From: JAAYEL01 sp964345835
GTDB taxonomy: Bacteria; Bacillota; Clostridia; Tissierellales; Peptoniphilaceae
Direction: 5' to 3'
Length of the DNA stretch: 64,000 nt
NCBI GenBank assembly: GCA_964345835.1
Contig: CAYFSL010000001.1
Location: forward strand, 1 to 64,000
The notes beneath the pieces are model-generated. The model was not told where the DNA came from. It did not search any database and saw only the letters and a list, made by a program, of their open reading frames with translations. Both the position numbers and the translations under genes were made by a program. Positions 24,472-33,831 of the stretch are shown here, piece by piece (position 1 is the stretch's first letter; each line of letters begins with the position of its first letter).

Positions 24472-25701
24472 TTATAATTGTGTATTGTGGTAGTCTTCTG
24501 CTATCTGGTCAGCAAGTTTAATTAAATCGTCTGTTTGCTCTTTTGTCCTTCTAGACAAGATGTTGAAGGTTTCCCCGATTTGAATGATATCCTTCATTTC
24601 AGCAAACATATCTTGAGCCTGCTTTTCAGCCATTCCACCCCAGGACTTGCTTACTGTCAGAGCATACTTCCTATTTTGCCAGTTTGTCTTACTTAATTCA
24701 TTTAATAGGTTGTGAACTGGGAAATATAGGTTAGTATTGTAGTTGATTACTGAAAAGACTGAGTGAGAATACCTAAATAGGTCAGTCATAATTGTAGTCG
24801 GGTCAGTTTGTGAGATGTCATACATCTTAATATTCCTAATACCTCTTTCAGCTAATAGGATAGCTAATTCATCTGCTAGGTCTTTAGAATTTCCATACAT
24901 TGAAGCATAGACCATGACCATTCCCTTTTCTTCAGGGGTATAGGTTGACCACTTCATATATTTATCAATAATCATATTGATATTTTCCTCATCTCTAAAG
25001 CATAGGGCATGAAGGGGAAATATTTCTTTAATCTCGATACCTTCAATCTTTTTAAATAGGTTTTGAACTGGTTGACCATGCTTACCTACAATATTTATGT
25101 AGTATCTTCTCATCTCTGGAAGCCATTCAGCCATGTCAACTTCATCAGCCCAGTAGTTACCTGCTATTGCTTTGAATCCACCAAAGGCATCTGCTGAGAA
25201 TAATCTTTTTTCAACCTTATCATAGGTCATAAAAACTTCTGGCCAGTGGACCATTGGGGCAAAGACAAAGACAAATTCATGGTTGGCAGTCTTTAGGCTA
25301 TCCCCATTTTTTATAACCATGGCCTGGCCTTTTTCAATAGCATCATACTCGTAAAATTGCTTTAAGAATTGGAAGCTCTTGCTATTACCTACCAGCTTGA
25401 CATCAGGGAATTCTCTTGCGATTTCCGCAATCCCAGAGCAGTGGTCAGGCTCTATGTGTTGGATAATAAAATAATCTATACCCCTGTCACCAACTAGTTC
25501 ATAGATGGAATCCTTCCATTCTCTCATAATTGAACTATCAACTGAATCCATCAGGATAGTCTTGTCTTCATCAATTATTAAATATGAATTGTAGGCAACT
25601 CCTTCTCCGTTGGTAAGAGGGATAATATTTTCAAACTTATTTATTCTTCTATCGGAGACACCAATATTCCAGATGTCTTTTCCCATTTTCCTATATGACA
25701 T
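24472..25701 (-). CDS. fprA: Flavodiiron protein FprA (oxygen/NO reductase)
   Basis: 409 residues: N-terminal metallo-beta-lactamase-like diiron domain with ligands in HIEPDH (about 82-87), MVHWPE (about 149), SADAFG (about 169) and LHALCF (about 232), then a flavodoxin domain from about residue 262 (MVYASMYGNSKDLA). FprA reduces oxygen (and often NO) in strict anaerobes. AGGAGG lies just before the start. The promoter carries two copies of a 20-bp inverted repeat, and the gene stands alone on the minus strand. Confidence 0.95.
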   Translation of the reverse strand: MSYRKMGKDIWNIGVSDRRINKFENIIPLTNGEGVAYNSYLIIDEDKTILMDSVDSSIMREWKDSIYELVGDRGIDYFIIQHIEPDHCSGIAEIAREFPDVKLVGNSKSFQFLKQFYEYDAIEKGQAMVIKNGDSLKTANHEFVFVFAPMVHWPEVFMTYDKVEKRLFSADAFGGFKAIAGNYWADEVDMAEWLPEMRRYYINIVGKHGQPVQNLFKKIEGIEIKEIFPLHALCFRDEENINMIIDKYMKWSTYTPEEKGMVMVYASMYGNSKDLADELAILLAERGIRNIKMYDISQTDPTTIMTDLFRYSHSVFSVINYNTNLYFPVHNLLNELSKTNWQNRKYALTVSKSWGGMAEKQAQDMFAEMKDIIQIGETFNILSRRTKEQTDDLIKLADQIAEDYHNTQL

Positions 25702-25725
25702 AAATCCTCCTAAGTTATATATAAT

Positions 25726-25745
25726 TAGTTAGTTTTATCTAACAA
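25726..25745. promoter_or_regulatory. fprA operator copy 1 (inverted repeat)
   Basis: Core GTTAG-N6-CTAAC at 25728-25743 within a 20-bp element that matches copy 2 at 17 of 20 positions. It covers the expected fprA transcription start. Confidence 0.6.
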
Positions 25746-25749
25746 ATTT

Positions 25750-25778
25750 ATTCTACCATAGTTAGCTATAACTAACAA
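25750..25778 (-). promoter_or_regulatory. fprA promoter
   Basis: On the minus strand TTGTTA (25778-25773) and TAGAAT (25755-25750) are 17 bp apart, with TGG before the -10 box. Operator copy 2 fills the spacer and overlaps the -35. Confidence 0.75.
25759..25778. promoter_or_regulatory. fprA operator copy 2 (inverted repeat)
   Basis: Core GTTAG-N6-CTAAC at 25761-25776, flanked like copy 1 by TA on the left and AA on the right. Centre-to-centre distance to copy 1 is 33 bp, about three helical turns. Confidence 0.6.
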
Positions 25779-25941
25779 TTAAAATTTTATCAATTTCTCT
25801 TATTATTCCCATTATATTAAACATTATTTTTCTTTTTATGAATAGGTTTTCATTTTGAAAAATTTTAGGAAGACTTTGTTAATTTATGTTATCATCTATA
25901 TAGGATTTTAAATATTATAACAGAGGAATAAATAGAAAAAT

Positions 25942-26577
25942 ATGAGATTAAGATACAAACCATGGGCTATGGGGGAGCTTGAGGACAACGAGTTAATCCA
26001 CTTTAGCCCAACTGAAAATAAGGGGAGATGGAAGGATGTTTTCTCTAATGACAATCCCATTTATCTAGAAATTGGGGCTGGTAGGGGAAGGTTTACAGTG
26101 ATGAGTGCAGACCAAAACCCCGACATAAACTACATAGCCCTTGAGATGGAGGCGGGGGCCTTTGTTTATGCAGGCAGGCTTTTTCTAGAAAGCGGCTTAA
26201 AAAACATTCAGGGGATAAAAGCTAAGGCGGAAGAAATACCTGAAATCTTTGAAGAAGATGAGGTCGATAGGATTTATATTAATTTCTGTAACCCTTGGCC
26301 CAAGAATAGGCAGCATAAGAGGAGGTTGACCCATCCACGTCATTTAGACCTTTATAAGAGGATTTTAAAGGCTGGTGGTCTGGTTATTTTAAAGACTGAT
26401 GATAGAGATTTTTTTGAAGACTCTATAAAATATTTTGAAAAAAATGGATTTACCTGTTTTGACATAGATTATAATTTGCCAGCTGACGCAAAAGACAATA
26501 TAGTTACTGAATATGAGACCAGGTGGAGGTCTCAGGGTGTAAATATATGCCATTTGAAAGCGAGAAACGAGAAATAA
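25942..26577 (+). CDS. trmB: tRNA (guanine46-N7)-methyltransferase
   Basis: 211 residues with the SAM motif LEIGAGRGRF (about 42-51), the TrmB signature NFCNPWPKNRQHKRRLTHP (about 113-131) and the C-terminal TEYETRW. It makes m7G46 in the tRNA variable loop. It is divergent from fprA across a 240-bp region. Confidence 0.95.
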   Translation: MRLRYKPWAMGELEDNELIHFSPTENKGRWKDVFSNDNPIYLEIGAGRGRFTVMSADQNPDINYIALEMEAGAFVYAGRLFLESGLKNIQGIKAKAEEIPEIFEEDEVDRIYINFCNPWPKNRQHKRRLTHPRHLDLYKRILKAGGLVILKTDDRDFFEDSIKYFEKNGFTCFDIDYNLPADAKDNIVTEYETRWRSQGVNICHLKARNEK

Positions 26578-26589
26578 AAGGAGGGATTT

Positions 26590-27834
26590 ATGAATGAGAA
26601 ATTAACTAAGCTTGAAAAGCAGTGGATTATGTATGATGTTGGTAATAGTGCCTTTATCCTACTTGCAACTACTATCATACCAGTTGTTTTTAAGCAATTA
26701 ACTGAAGCGGGGGGCTTATCAAGTAAGAGCTATTTTGCCTACTGGTCATATGCTACCACTATATCTACCCTAGTCGTTGGTGTCCTTGGTCCAATCCTTG
26801 GAGCGGCGTCCGACTTTAAGGGGGGGAGAAAAAAATTCTTCTCCATTTCCTTATTTGTAGGGCTTATCGGTTGTATTCTTATGCCATTTCTATCAACCTG
26901 GCTTCTTTTCCTAGTGACCTATATCATAGCAAAGATTGGATTTTCTACATCTTTGATTTTTTATGACAGTATGTTGACTGATGTAACGACCCCGGAAAGG
27001 ATGGACGAGGTTTCATCTTATGGATTTGCCTGGGGCTATATCGGATCCATAGTTCCCTTTATCATATCTATAGGTCTTATATTTTTTGGAGGCAAAATTG
27101 GATTGTCTACTAAGTGGGCAGTCATAGGAGCTTTCGTGATAACTGGAATCTGGTGGTTGATATTTTCACTACCTTTATATAAAAATTATGAGCAGAAATA
27201 TTATATAGAAAAAGAAGGTAATAGGATTAAGGTTGGCCAGGTATTTAGACAATTAGGAGAGACTTTTAAGGACATCAAAAAAGATAAGAAGGTTCTACTT
27301 TTCCTAGTGGCATTTTTCTTCTACATCGATGGGGTATATACGATAATTAATATGGCGACAGCATATGGGGAAAGCCTTGGCTTAGACTCAAAGGGCTTGA
27401 TACTTGCCCTTCTTGTAACCCAGATTGTAGCATTTCCTTTTGCTATCGGTTTTTCAAAGCTATCGAAAAAATATAGGACTGATGTTCTAATAAAAATATG
27501 TATAGTGGCATATACACTTATAGCACTATATGGGATTCAGTTAGATAAACTTTATGAATTTTGGATTCTCGCCATTGCAGTTGGGATGTTCCAGGGAGCC
27601 ATCCAGGCACTTTCCAGGTCCTACTTTGCAAAGATAATCCCTGCTGAAAAATCAGGGGAGTACTTTGGAATTTACGATATCTGCGGAAAGGGGGCTTCTA
27701 TCATAGGTGCCCTACTAGTTGGGGTTATAACTCAAGTATTTGACAACCAACAAATCGCCGTTGGATCGCTTGCCATAATGTTTGTTGTTGGACTTATTAT
27801 CTTTAGTTATTCCAATAAAAAATATGTAAAGTAA
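26590..27834 (+). CDS. MFS transporter, UMF1/Atg22-like family
   Basis: 414 residues with about 12 membrane segments. The motif MYDVGNSAFILL near the start and the DFKGGRKKFF loop after helix 2 are typical of UMF1-family MFS proteins related to Atg22. Substrate cannot be inferred; amino-acid efflux is suggested for relatives. It follows trmB by 12 bp with AAAGGAGGG. Confidence 0.85.
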   Translation: MNEKLTKLEKQWIMYDVGNSAFILLATTIIPVVFKQLTEAGGLSSKSYFAYWSYATTISTLVVGVLGPILGAASDFKGGRKKFFSISLFVGLIGCILMPFLSTWLLFLVTYIIAKIGFSTSLIFYDSMLTDVTTPERMDEVSSYGFAWGYIGSIVPFIISIGLIFFGGKIGLSTKWAVIGAFVITGIWWLIFSLPLYKNYEQKYYIEKEGNRIKVGQVFRQLGETFKDIKKDKKVLLFLVAFFFYIDGVYTIINMATAYGESLGLDSKGLILALLVTQIVAFPFAIGFSKLSKKYRTDVLIKICIVAYTLIALYGIQLDKLYEFWILAIAVGMFQGAIQALSRSYFAKIIPAEKSGEYFGIYDICGKGASIIGALLVGVITQVFDNQQIAVGSLAIMFVVGLIIFSYSNKKYVK

Positions 27835-27869
27835 TTATTTTTGATAAATATTATAGAATAACAAAACAA

Positions 27870-27925
27870 AAGGGTCGAAAGCTTTTCACTCATCAATGAA
27901 GTGGAGGCTTTGACCCTTATTTTTA
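27870..27925. terminator. Long-stem terminator between convergent genes
   Basis: AAGGGTC/GACCCTT, AAAGC/GCTTT and CACT/AGTG form a long interrupted stem closed by a 9-nt loop. Followed by ATTTTTATT and preceded by an A-rich run, so it may serve both directions. Confidence 0.85.
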
Positions 27926-27961
27926 TTGCTTATTATATTGGTAATTTAATCTACTAACAGA

Positions 27962-28654
27962 TTAGTAACCTATAAAGTTATCAACCTTAATATTGTCTTC
28001 TTTAACTCCTAGACCTTGAAGCTTTTCAGAGAAAGCCTTGTTCATTCCAGGTGAGCCAGCGATTAGGTATTCAGCTTCATTTTGAACTTCCTTCGCATAG
28101 GCTTCAACTTTTTCGTTGAATTCATTTCTATCAGAAATAAATACTAGGTCAAGGTTAGGCATCTTCTTAACTATTTCATCGAAATCATCTTCATAGCAGA
28201 ATTCTCCTCTGTCATCAGAATAGAAAACTGTTAGTTCGTGTTCTGGATTATTGTTTTCGCTGTAGTGCTTTAATAGAGACCTGATAGGAGTGATTCCTAT
28301 ACCACCAGCGATAACAAGAGATTTCTTGTATTCCTTGTGGAAATTGAAACTGCCCTTAGCTTCACCTATATACATCTTGTCACCAATTTCTAGGTTCTTT
28401 AGTAGGATGTCTTTCCAGCTTGTATGTGGATCAGCTATCCTTGTAGTAAACATTAGGTATCCATCTTCTGGAGCAGAAGCGATGGTGAAAATTCTTATTG
28501 GCTTGTCGCCCTCTTTAACTTCATGGTCAGCAAATTTCCACATTGTGTATTGTCCAGCTTCCCAGTTAAAACCTTCAGGAATTTCCATCTTAAAGCTGTA
28601 TGAGTCACTTGTTTCCTTAACGATATCTATTATCTTTGTTTCTAAAAAATTCAT
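27962..28654 (-). CDS. Ferredoxin-NADP reductase-like FAD oxidoreductase
   Basis: About 230 residues: an FAD-binding barrel with the RIFTIAS motif (about residues 54-60, the RxYS/T region) and an NAD(P) domain with IAGGIGITPIRSLL (about 114-127) and the C-terminal AGSPGMNKAF. No iron-sulphur cysteines. ATG 28654 is chosen over the upstream TTG because GGGAGGG lies just before it. It is a stand-alone flavoprotein; its partner is unknown. Confidence 0.85.
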   Translation of the reverse strand: MNFLETKIIDIVKETSDSYSFKMEIPEGFNWEAGQYTMWKFADHEVKEGDKPIRIFTIASAPEDGYLMFTTRIADPHTSWKDILLKNLEIGDKMYIGEAKGSFNFHKEYKKSLVIAGGIGITPIRSLLKHYSENNNPEHELTVFYSDDRGEFCYEDDFDEIVKKMPNLDLVFISDRNEFNEKVEAYAKEVQNEAEYLIAGSPGMNKAFSEKLQGLGVKEDNIKVDNFIGY

Positions 28655-28694
28655 ATTCCCTCCCAATTTTATACGTATTTTCTACTGCATTAAT

Positions 28695-28723
28695 ATTATA
28701 AGACATTAAAGTATAAGTATCAA
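28695..28723 (-). promoter_or_regulatory. Promoter of the FAD oxidoreductase gene
   Basis: Minus-strand TTGATA (28723-28718) and TATAAT (28700-28695) separated by 17 bp. Confidence 0.78.
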
Positions 28724-28832
28724 GTTGTATGTTAAAAATATCGCCCATAAGACAGGAAGATGTGATATACTTAAAGATGATTTACTAGATGTAATTTATA
28801 ATTTCTTGGTTTTACATATATAGGAGGTAAAT

Positions 28833-29459
28833 ATGCTTGTCGATAAGAATTATAAGCAATATTTAGACCTGCTTGCTTCAGATAAACCAGCCCCTGGGGG
28901 TGGATCTGTGGCGGCAGTTAATGCTGGCCTTGCTTCGGGTCTAATCCAGATGGTATGCTCACTGAGCATGGGTAAGTCTAGCTTAGAAGTTAAAGAAAGC
29001 TTATTTCAAGATATATATAGAGAAGTAGAGGAATTTAAGCAATATTTTATAAATGGAGTGGACGAGGATGCCAGGGCTTTTACTGGAGTTATTCAGGCCT
29101 ATAGATTACCAAAAGAAAGTAAAGAACAGATAGCCTATAGGACAAGGACAATCCAGGATGCCTATAAAGAGGCTGCAACTGTTCCCTATAATTTGGGTAT
29201 TAAAGTATATAAGATGGTTTCCTACCTTGAGGCCCTAGTGGAGACTTGCAACCAATTTGCAGTAACTGATGTCTCTATCGCTGGTATGCAGATGATGACA
29301 AGTATAGAAGCATCCTTTTTAAATGTAAAAATCAACTTATCTTATATAAATGATAAGGACTTTGTGGACGATAAGGTTAAAAGTATGGACCAAGTATTAA
29401 AGGATGCCCGCAAAAGGATAGAAAACATAAAGAAGAAGGCCGAAGATAAATTTATATAG
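28833..29459 (+). CDS. Cyclodeaminase/cyclohydrolase family protein (FchA-like)
   Basis: 208 residues with the signature PAPGGGSVAAVNAGLASGLIQMV (about 19-41) of the FTCD_C family. Stand-alone members act as methenyl-THF cyclohydrolase (FchA) or formimino-THF cyclodeaminase, feeding one-carbon units to folate. No histidine-degradation genes are adjacent, so the substrate is open. It is first in a run with sirtuin, mvaA and mvaS; TGATATACT at 28763-28771 may be its extended -10. Confidence 0.85.
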   Translation: MLVDKNYKQYLDLLASDKPAPGGGSVAAVNAGLASGLIQMVCSLSMGKSSLEVKESLFQDIYREVEEFKQYFINGVDEDARAFTGVIQAYRLPKESKEQIAYRTRTIQDAYKEAATVPYNLGIKVYKMVSYLEALVETCNQFAVTDVSIAGMQMMTSIEASFLNVKINLSYINDKDFVDDKVKSMDQVLKDARKRIENIKKKAEDKFI

Positions 29460-29468
29460 GAGATTAAG

Positions 29469-30197
29469 ATGGATTATACAGATATAATTAATATAATTTT
29501 AGACTCTGATAACATTGTATTCTTCGGTGGGGCAGGGGTATCTACTGAAAGTGGAATCCCTGATTTCAGGTCTGCGACTGGATTATACAATAGGAAAAAT
29601 GACACAGGATTTTCTCCAGAATATATGCTTAGTCATGAATTTTTAGAGAAAGATCCTGAAGGCTTTAGCAGGTATTTTAAGGAAAATCTTGTTTCAAAAG
29701 ATACCAAGCCCAATGTAACCCATAGGGTTCTTAAAAAGTTAGAAGATATGAAGAAGCTTAGGGCCATTGTTACCCAAAACATAGACAGCCTCCACCAAAA
29801 GGCTGGTAGTAGGAATGTATATGAAATCCATGGTAACCTTAGGGATTTCTATTGTGTCAAATGTGGTAAGACTTATTCAGAGGATGAGATTCTTTCAACA
29901 GCTGGAGCTAATTACTGTGATTGCGGTGGATATATAAGACCAGATGTAACCCTTTATGGGGAAGGTCTTCCTGATGAAGCAGTAATAATGGCTATAAATG
30001 CCATATCAAAGGCGGACGTTTTAATTATAGGAGGGACTTCTCTTGCAGTCTACCCTGCGGCAAGCTTTATTAATTATTACCAGGGGCATAAGTGTATCCT
30101 AATAAACAAAGAAATAACAGGAAGAGAATCCTTCGCTGACCATGTAATCCATGCAAACTTGGGAGACTTTTTCTCAGAGTTAGAGAAGAGATTGTAG
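29469..30197 (+). CDS. cobB: NAD-dependent protein deacylase (sirtuin)
   Basis: 242 residues. Sir2 motifs GGAGVSTESGIPDFRS (about 20-35), TQNIDSLHQKAG and the catalytic His in YEIHGNL are intact. Zinc ligands are CVKC and a compressed CDC pair. It removes acyl groups from lysines using NAD. It lies 9 bp after the cyclodeaminase and 6 bp before mvaA. Confidence 0.94.
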   Translation: MDYTDIINIILDSDNIVFFGGAGVSTESGIPDFRSATGLYNRKNDTGFSPEYMLSHEFLEKDPEGFSRYFKENLVSKDTKPNVTHRVLKKLEDMKKLRAIVTQNIDSLHQKAGSRNVYEIHGNLRDFYCVKCGKTYSEDEILSTAGANYCDCGGYIRPDVTLYGEGLPDEAVIMAINAISKADVLIIGGTSLAVYPAASFINYYQGHKCILINKEITGRESFADHVIHANLGDFFSELEKRL

Positions 30198-30203
30198 GGA
30201 ATG

Positions 30204-31472
30204 ATGAAAAAAGAACTTAAGAAATTTTACACTAAAAGCCTGGATGAAAGATGGCAGGCATTAAAGGATGCAAATTTAATAGATAGCCTAGATAAGCCAG
30301 AGCTTAAAAGTGATAAGTCTGATGTTATGGTTGAAAACTATATTATGAACTTTCAGCTACCACTTGGCCTTGCTTTTAACTTCCAAATAGATGGGAAGGA
30401 TTTTGTAATTCCTATGGCTATAGAGGAACCATCTGTAATTGCTGCAGCCAGTAATGGGGCCAAAATCCTTGGAAATATCGAAACATCAATGGGCGAAAAG
30501 GCCGTGATTGGTCAAATTGTCTTAACTGATATAGATGATTTAGACTTTGCTATAAATAACCTCAACGCTAGTAAGGAATATCTTCTGGATGAAGCCTCCA
30601 AGCTATGCCCATCCATGATAAAAAGGGGTGGTGGTCCCAAAAAGATATGGATAGATCGGTTTGAAGAGGATGGAAGAGATTTTATCTCCTTTTATTTATC
30701 AATCGATACATGTGATGCCATGGGGGCTAATACGATAAATACCATCCTTGAAGCAATAACAGAAGATGTTGAGGCTTTGACTAAATCAAAGCATTTGATG
30801 AGGATAATATCTAATAATGCAACAGAATCTATTGTAAAGGCTAAGGCTAGGATAGATATCTCTAGGCTTAATGAGGATCCAAAAGAAGCTGAAATAATAG
30901 CAGAAAGGATTGAACAAGCCTCTATATATTCTAATTTAGACCCTTATAGGGCTTCGACCCATAATAAGGGGATAATGAACGGGATTGATGCGGTCCTACT
31001 TGCAACAGGTAATGACTGGAGGGCTATAGAGGCTGGGGCTCATTGTTATGCGGCCAGGTCTGGCAAATATAAGGCCCTTACATCTTGGACTTATAAGCCA
31101 GAAGACAGGATTCTTGAAGGAGAGATAGAGCTTCCTTTAGCCGTTGCTAGTGTTGGTGGGACAATTTCAAGCAATGAAATTGCCCGCTGGTCCTTGGATT
31201 TATTGGGCGAACCTTCTGCTAAAAGACTTGCACGTATAGTGGCAGCGGTCGGCCTAAGTCAGAATTTTTCAGCTATTAGGGCTATAGTAACAGAGGGAAT
31301 TCAAAAAGGGCATATGTCTCTTCACGCCAGGAGTGTTGCCAAGGAGGCTGGGGCTAGGGCTGATGAAATCCAAGACCTGGTCGACCTATTAAAAAAAGAA
31401 GAAAAAATAAATCTTATTAGGGCTAGGGACCTATTGGAAGAACTCAGAAAAACCCCTGGCCTGGGAGGTTGA
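30204..31472 (+). CDS. mvaA: Hydroxymethylglutaryl-CoA reductase, class II
   Basis: About 422 residues. Catalytic elements include EEPSVIAAASN (Glu near 78), DAMGAN (cofactor site near 173), GNDWRAIEAGAHCYAA and the C-terminal LHARSVA histidine. It reduces HMG-CoA to mevalonate for isoprenoids. ATG 30204 is preferred to 30201 for spacing from TAGGGA, but both are possible. It pairs with mvaS downstream, so isoprenoids are probably made by the mevalonate route. Confidence 0.95.
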   Translation: MKKELKKFYTKSLDERWQALKDANLIDSLDKPELKSDKSDVMVENYIMNFQLPLGLAFNFQIDGKDFVIPMAIEEPSVIAAASNGAKILGNIETSMGEKAVIGQIVLTDIDDLDFAINNLNASKEYLLDEASKLCPSMIKRGGGPKKIWIDRFEEDGRDFISFYLSIDTCDAMGANTINTILEAITEDVEALTKSKHLMRIISNNATESIVKAKARIDISRLNEDPKEAEIIAERIEQASIYSNLDPYRASTHNKGIMNGIDAVLLATGNDWRAIEAGAHCYAARSGKYKALTSWTYKPEDRILEGEIELPLAVASVGGTISSNEIARWSLDLLGEPSAKRLARIVAAVGLSQNFSAIRAIVTEGIQKGHMSLHARSVAKEAGARADEIQDLVDLLKKEEKINLIRARDLLEELRKTPGLGG

Positions 31473-31473
31473 T

Positions 31474-32688
31474 ATGAGTGAACAAGTAAAAGTCGGGATT
31501 GAAAAAATTGGTATTTATATACCTAAAAATTATGTAGACCTTAGTTTGCTGGCTAAGCATAGGGGGGTAGACCCAGCTAAATGGACCCAGGGAATCGGCC
31601 AAGATAATATGGCAGTTATAGATTCCCACCAGGATGTAATTTCTATGGGGGCCAATGCCTGCTTAAAGATATTAGATAAGGAAGATAAGGAGAAGATTGA
31701 TCAAATAATATTTGCTACTGAATCCTCCTTGGATTTTTCTAAGGCATCTTCTATCTATCTACATAACCTTTTAGAAATTCAACCCTTTGCTAAGTGTTTT
31801 GAGATAAAGCAAGCCTGTTATTCGGCTACGGCCGCTATACAAATTGGCCTTGACTATGTCCGACTAAGGCCAGACAGAAAGATCTTAATAGTGGCATCTG
31901 ACGTGTCCATATATGGTTTAAAGTCCTCTGGAGAAGTCACCCAGGGAGCTGGAGCTATAGCGATTCTTGTAAGTTCAAAGCCTAAAGTTATGGAGATTAC
32001 AGGAGAAAGTGTATCATATACTAATAATTGCTTTGATTTTTGGAGACCGTCATATTCAGATTATCCCAAGGTTGAGGGGAAATATTCTACCAAGGTGTAT
32101 GTTGAATCTTTTATTAGGCTATTTAGGGAATATGCAAAAAAATTTCCTGGACAGGTTGAAAATCTGGAAGCTGTTTTATATCATCTACCATTTTCAAAGA
32201 TGGGCAAAAAAGCTTTAATAGAGTTAGAAGATATTTTACGTAATTCTGATAATGATCTTGCATCTAAGGTTCTAGAAAAGTTAGAAATATGGTTCAAAAA
32301 CTATGATAAGAGCGTTATCTTAGGTAAAGAGATTGGCAATATATACACAGGATCACTTTATCTAGGTCTTATGTCCCTTTTATTCTATGGAGACCTTGCA
32401 GATGGGGCGAAGATTGGCCTATTTTCATATGGGTCTGGCTATGTGGCAGAATTTTTTACCGGAGTCCTGAGTGATAACTATAAGGATTTTCTTTACAAGG
32501 AAGATATTGAGAGTTTACTTGCTAGAAGAAATGAATTGACCGTCGAAGAGTATGAGAAGGATTATTCAAATGTAAGATATACTGAAGATCTAGGGGACAT
32601 GTACAACTCCTACGATGAGGCTGAAGAGGGCTTCTATTTAGAGAAGGTTGAAGAAGGCAAGAGGTATTATAGTTATAAGGACAGATAG
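31474..32688 (+). CDS. mvaS: Hydroxymethylglutaryl-CoA synthase
   Basis: 404 residues. Active-site Glu in FATESSLDFSKASS (near 87), nucleophile C115 in KQACYSATAA and the His in VLYHLPFSKMG are present. It condenses acetoacetyl-CoA with acetyl-CoA. The ATG lies 1 bp after the mvaA stop, so translation is coupled. Confidence 0.96.
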   Translation: MSEQVKVGIEKIGIYIPKNYVDLSLLAKHRGVDPAKWTQGIGQDNMAVIDSHQDVISMGANACLKILDKEDKEKIDQIIFATESSLDFSKASSIYLHNLLEIQPFAKCFEIKQACYSATAAIQIGLDYVRLRPDRKILIVASDVSIYGLKSSGEVTQGAGAIAILVSSKPKVMEITGESVSYTNNCFDFWRPSYSDYPKVEGKYSTKVYVESFIRLFREYAKKFPGQVENLEAVLYHLPFSKMGKKALIELEDILRNSDNDLASKVLEKLEIWFKNYDKSVILGKEIGNIYTGSLYLGLMSLLFYGDLADGAKIGLFSYGSGYVAEFFTGVLSDNYKDFLYKEDIESLLARRNELTVEEYEKDYSNVRYTEDLGDMYNSYDEAEEGFYLEKVEEGKRYYSYKDR

Positions 32689-32781
32689 ATAAGTAGGAAT
32701 GCTTTAAATAAGTAAAGTAAATGTCATTAAAATTAAATTTAATAAATACCATTATAAGTCGATGGGTTTTGATAGTAATAA

Positions 32782-32817
32782 GGGGGGCTTGTTTAGAACA
32801 AGCTCCCCGATATTTTT
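32782..32817. terminator. Terminator after mvaS
   Basis: A 12-bp GC-rich stem (GGGGGGCTTGTT / AACAAGCTCCCC, one G-U) with a 3-nt loop, then GATATTTTTAT. It lies between convergent transcripts. Confidence 0.9.
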
Positions 32818-32871
32818 ATATTCTTTTCTATACTCTATCTTAGACCTAGGGTCAAGAGTAAAAGTAATAAT

Positions 32872-33831
32872 TTAATCATTTACTATATTTTTTGCCTGAC
32901 CGCTAGCAAAGCTTAGGCTATTGTCAAAGGCGATTTCCGCCCTCCTAACCATTGCTTCATCTGTAAGAAAGGCTATGTGAGGGGTTAATAGGATATTTTT
33001 AGCATTCAATAATGGATAATCTCCTGGTATAGGTGGTTCCATGTCGAATACATCAATGCCAGCAAAAGAGATTTTTTCTTCGTTTAGTAGGTCGGCTAGA
33101 GCCTTGTTATCAACTATAGGACCTCTTGCACAGTTAATGAAGATGGCATCTTTTTTCATTAGGGATAATAGGTCTCTTGAGATATAGCCCCTAGTCTTGT
33201 CATTAAGGGCTAGGTGGATACTTATAATATCGGACTTTGCCATAAGCTCCTCAAGAGCTAGGTATTTTACTCCTAGGTCAATAAGCTCTTTCTTTTCAGT
33301 CCTTGATGAGGCGATAACATCAGCACCAAAGGCCTTAAATAGCCTAGCTGTTTCTGTACCAATTTTTCCCGTACCAATGATACCTACAGTTTTTCCCTTT
33401 ATTTCCAATCCCCTGTAGTAGTCAGCTGGGGTTTTTCCTTCCCTGGTTTGTTTATCGCTTTCATTAATCATCCTATATATATTAAGGGTCATACCGATTA
33501 CTAATTCAGCTACAGAGGTGTTTGAGTAGCCAGAGGCATTACATACCTTAATATTGTGCTTTCTTGCTAGGTCGACATTCACATGGTCAAAGCCTGTAAA
33601 GGCAACATTTATAAGTTTAAGGTCTTTTGCTTCCTTGATTACTTCATCTGGTAGGGGAGTATTTGCAATCATAAGGATTTCAGCATCCTTAGACCTTTCA
33701 ACAAATTCTTCTACACTTGTTGCCTTATTATCGTAGTAGACAAATTCGTGACCTTGGGATACAAGCTTTTCTTCGTATTCCTTAAGCAGGGCAGCTGGAA
33801 TGGACAATGGTTCAATTAACTTAATTTTCAC
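32872..33831 (-). CDS. D-2-hydroxyacid dehydrogenase family protein
   Basis: 319 residues. NAD-binding motif GIIGTGKIGTETARLF (about 150-165) and catalytic Arg (NCARG), Glu (DMEPP) and His (PHIAF) are intact. The family includes phosphoglycerate, hydroxypyruvate and D-lactate dehydrogenases; the exact substrate is not readable. The start codon is GTG, preceded by GGAGG, and overlaps the end of nadE by 11 bp, so it is the second gene of that operon. Confidence 0.88.
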   Translation of the reverse strand: MKIKLIEPLSIPAALLKEYEEKLVSQGHEFVYYDNKATSVEEFVERSKDAEILMIANTPLPDEVIKEAKDLKLINVAFTGFDHVNVDLARKHNIKVCNASGYSNTSVAELVIGMTLNIYRMINESDKQTREGKTPADYYRGLEIKGKTVGIIGTGKIGTETARLFKAFGADVIASSRTEKKELIDLGVKYLALEELMAKSDIISIHLALNDKTRGYISRDLLSLMKKDAIFINCARGPIVDNKALADLLNEEKISFAGIDVFDMEPPIPGDYPLLNAKNILLTPHIAFLTDEAMVRRAEIAFDNSLSFASGQAKNIVND

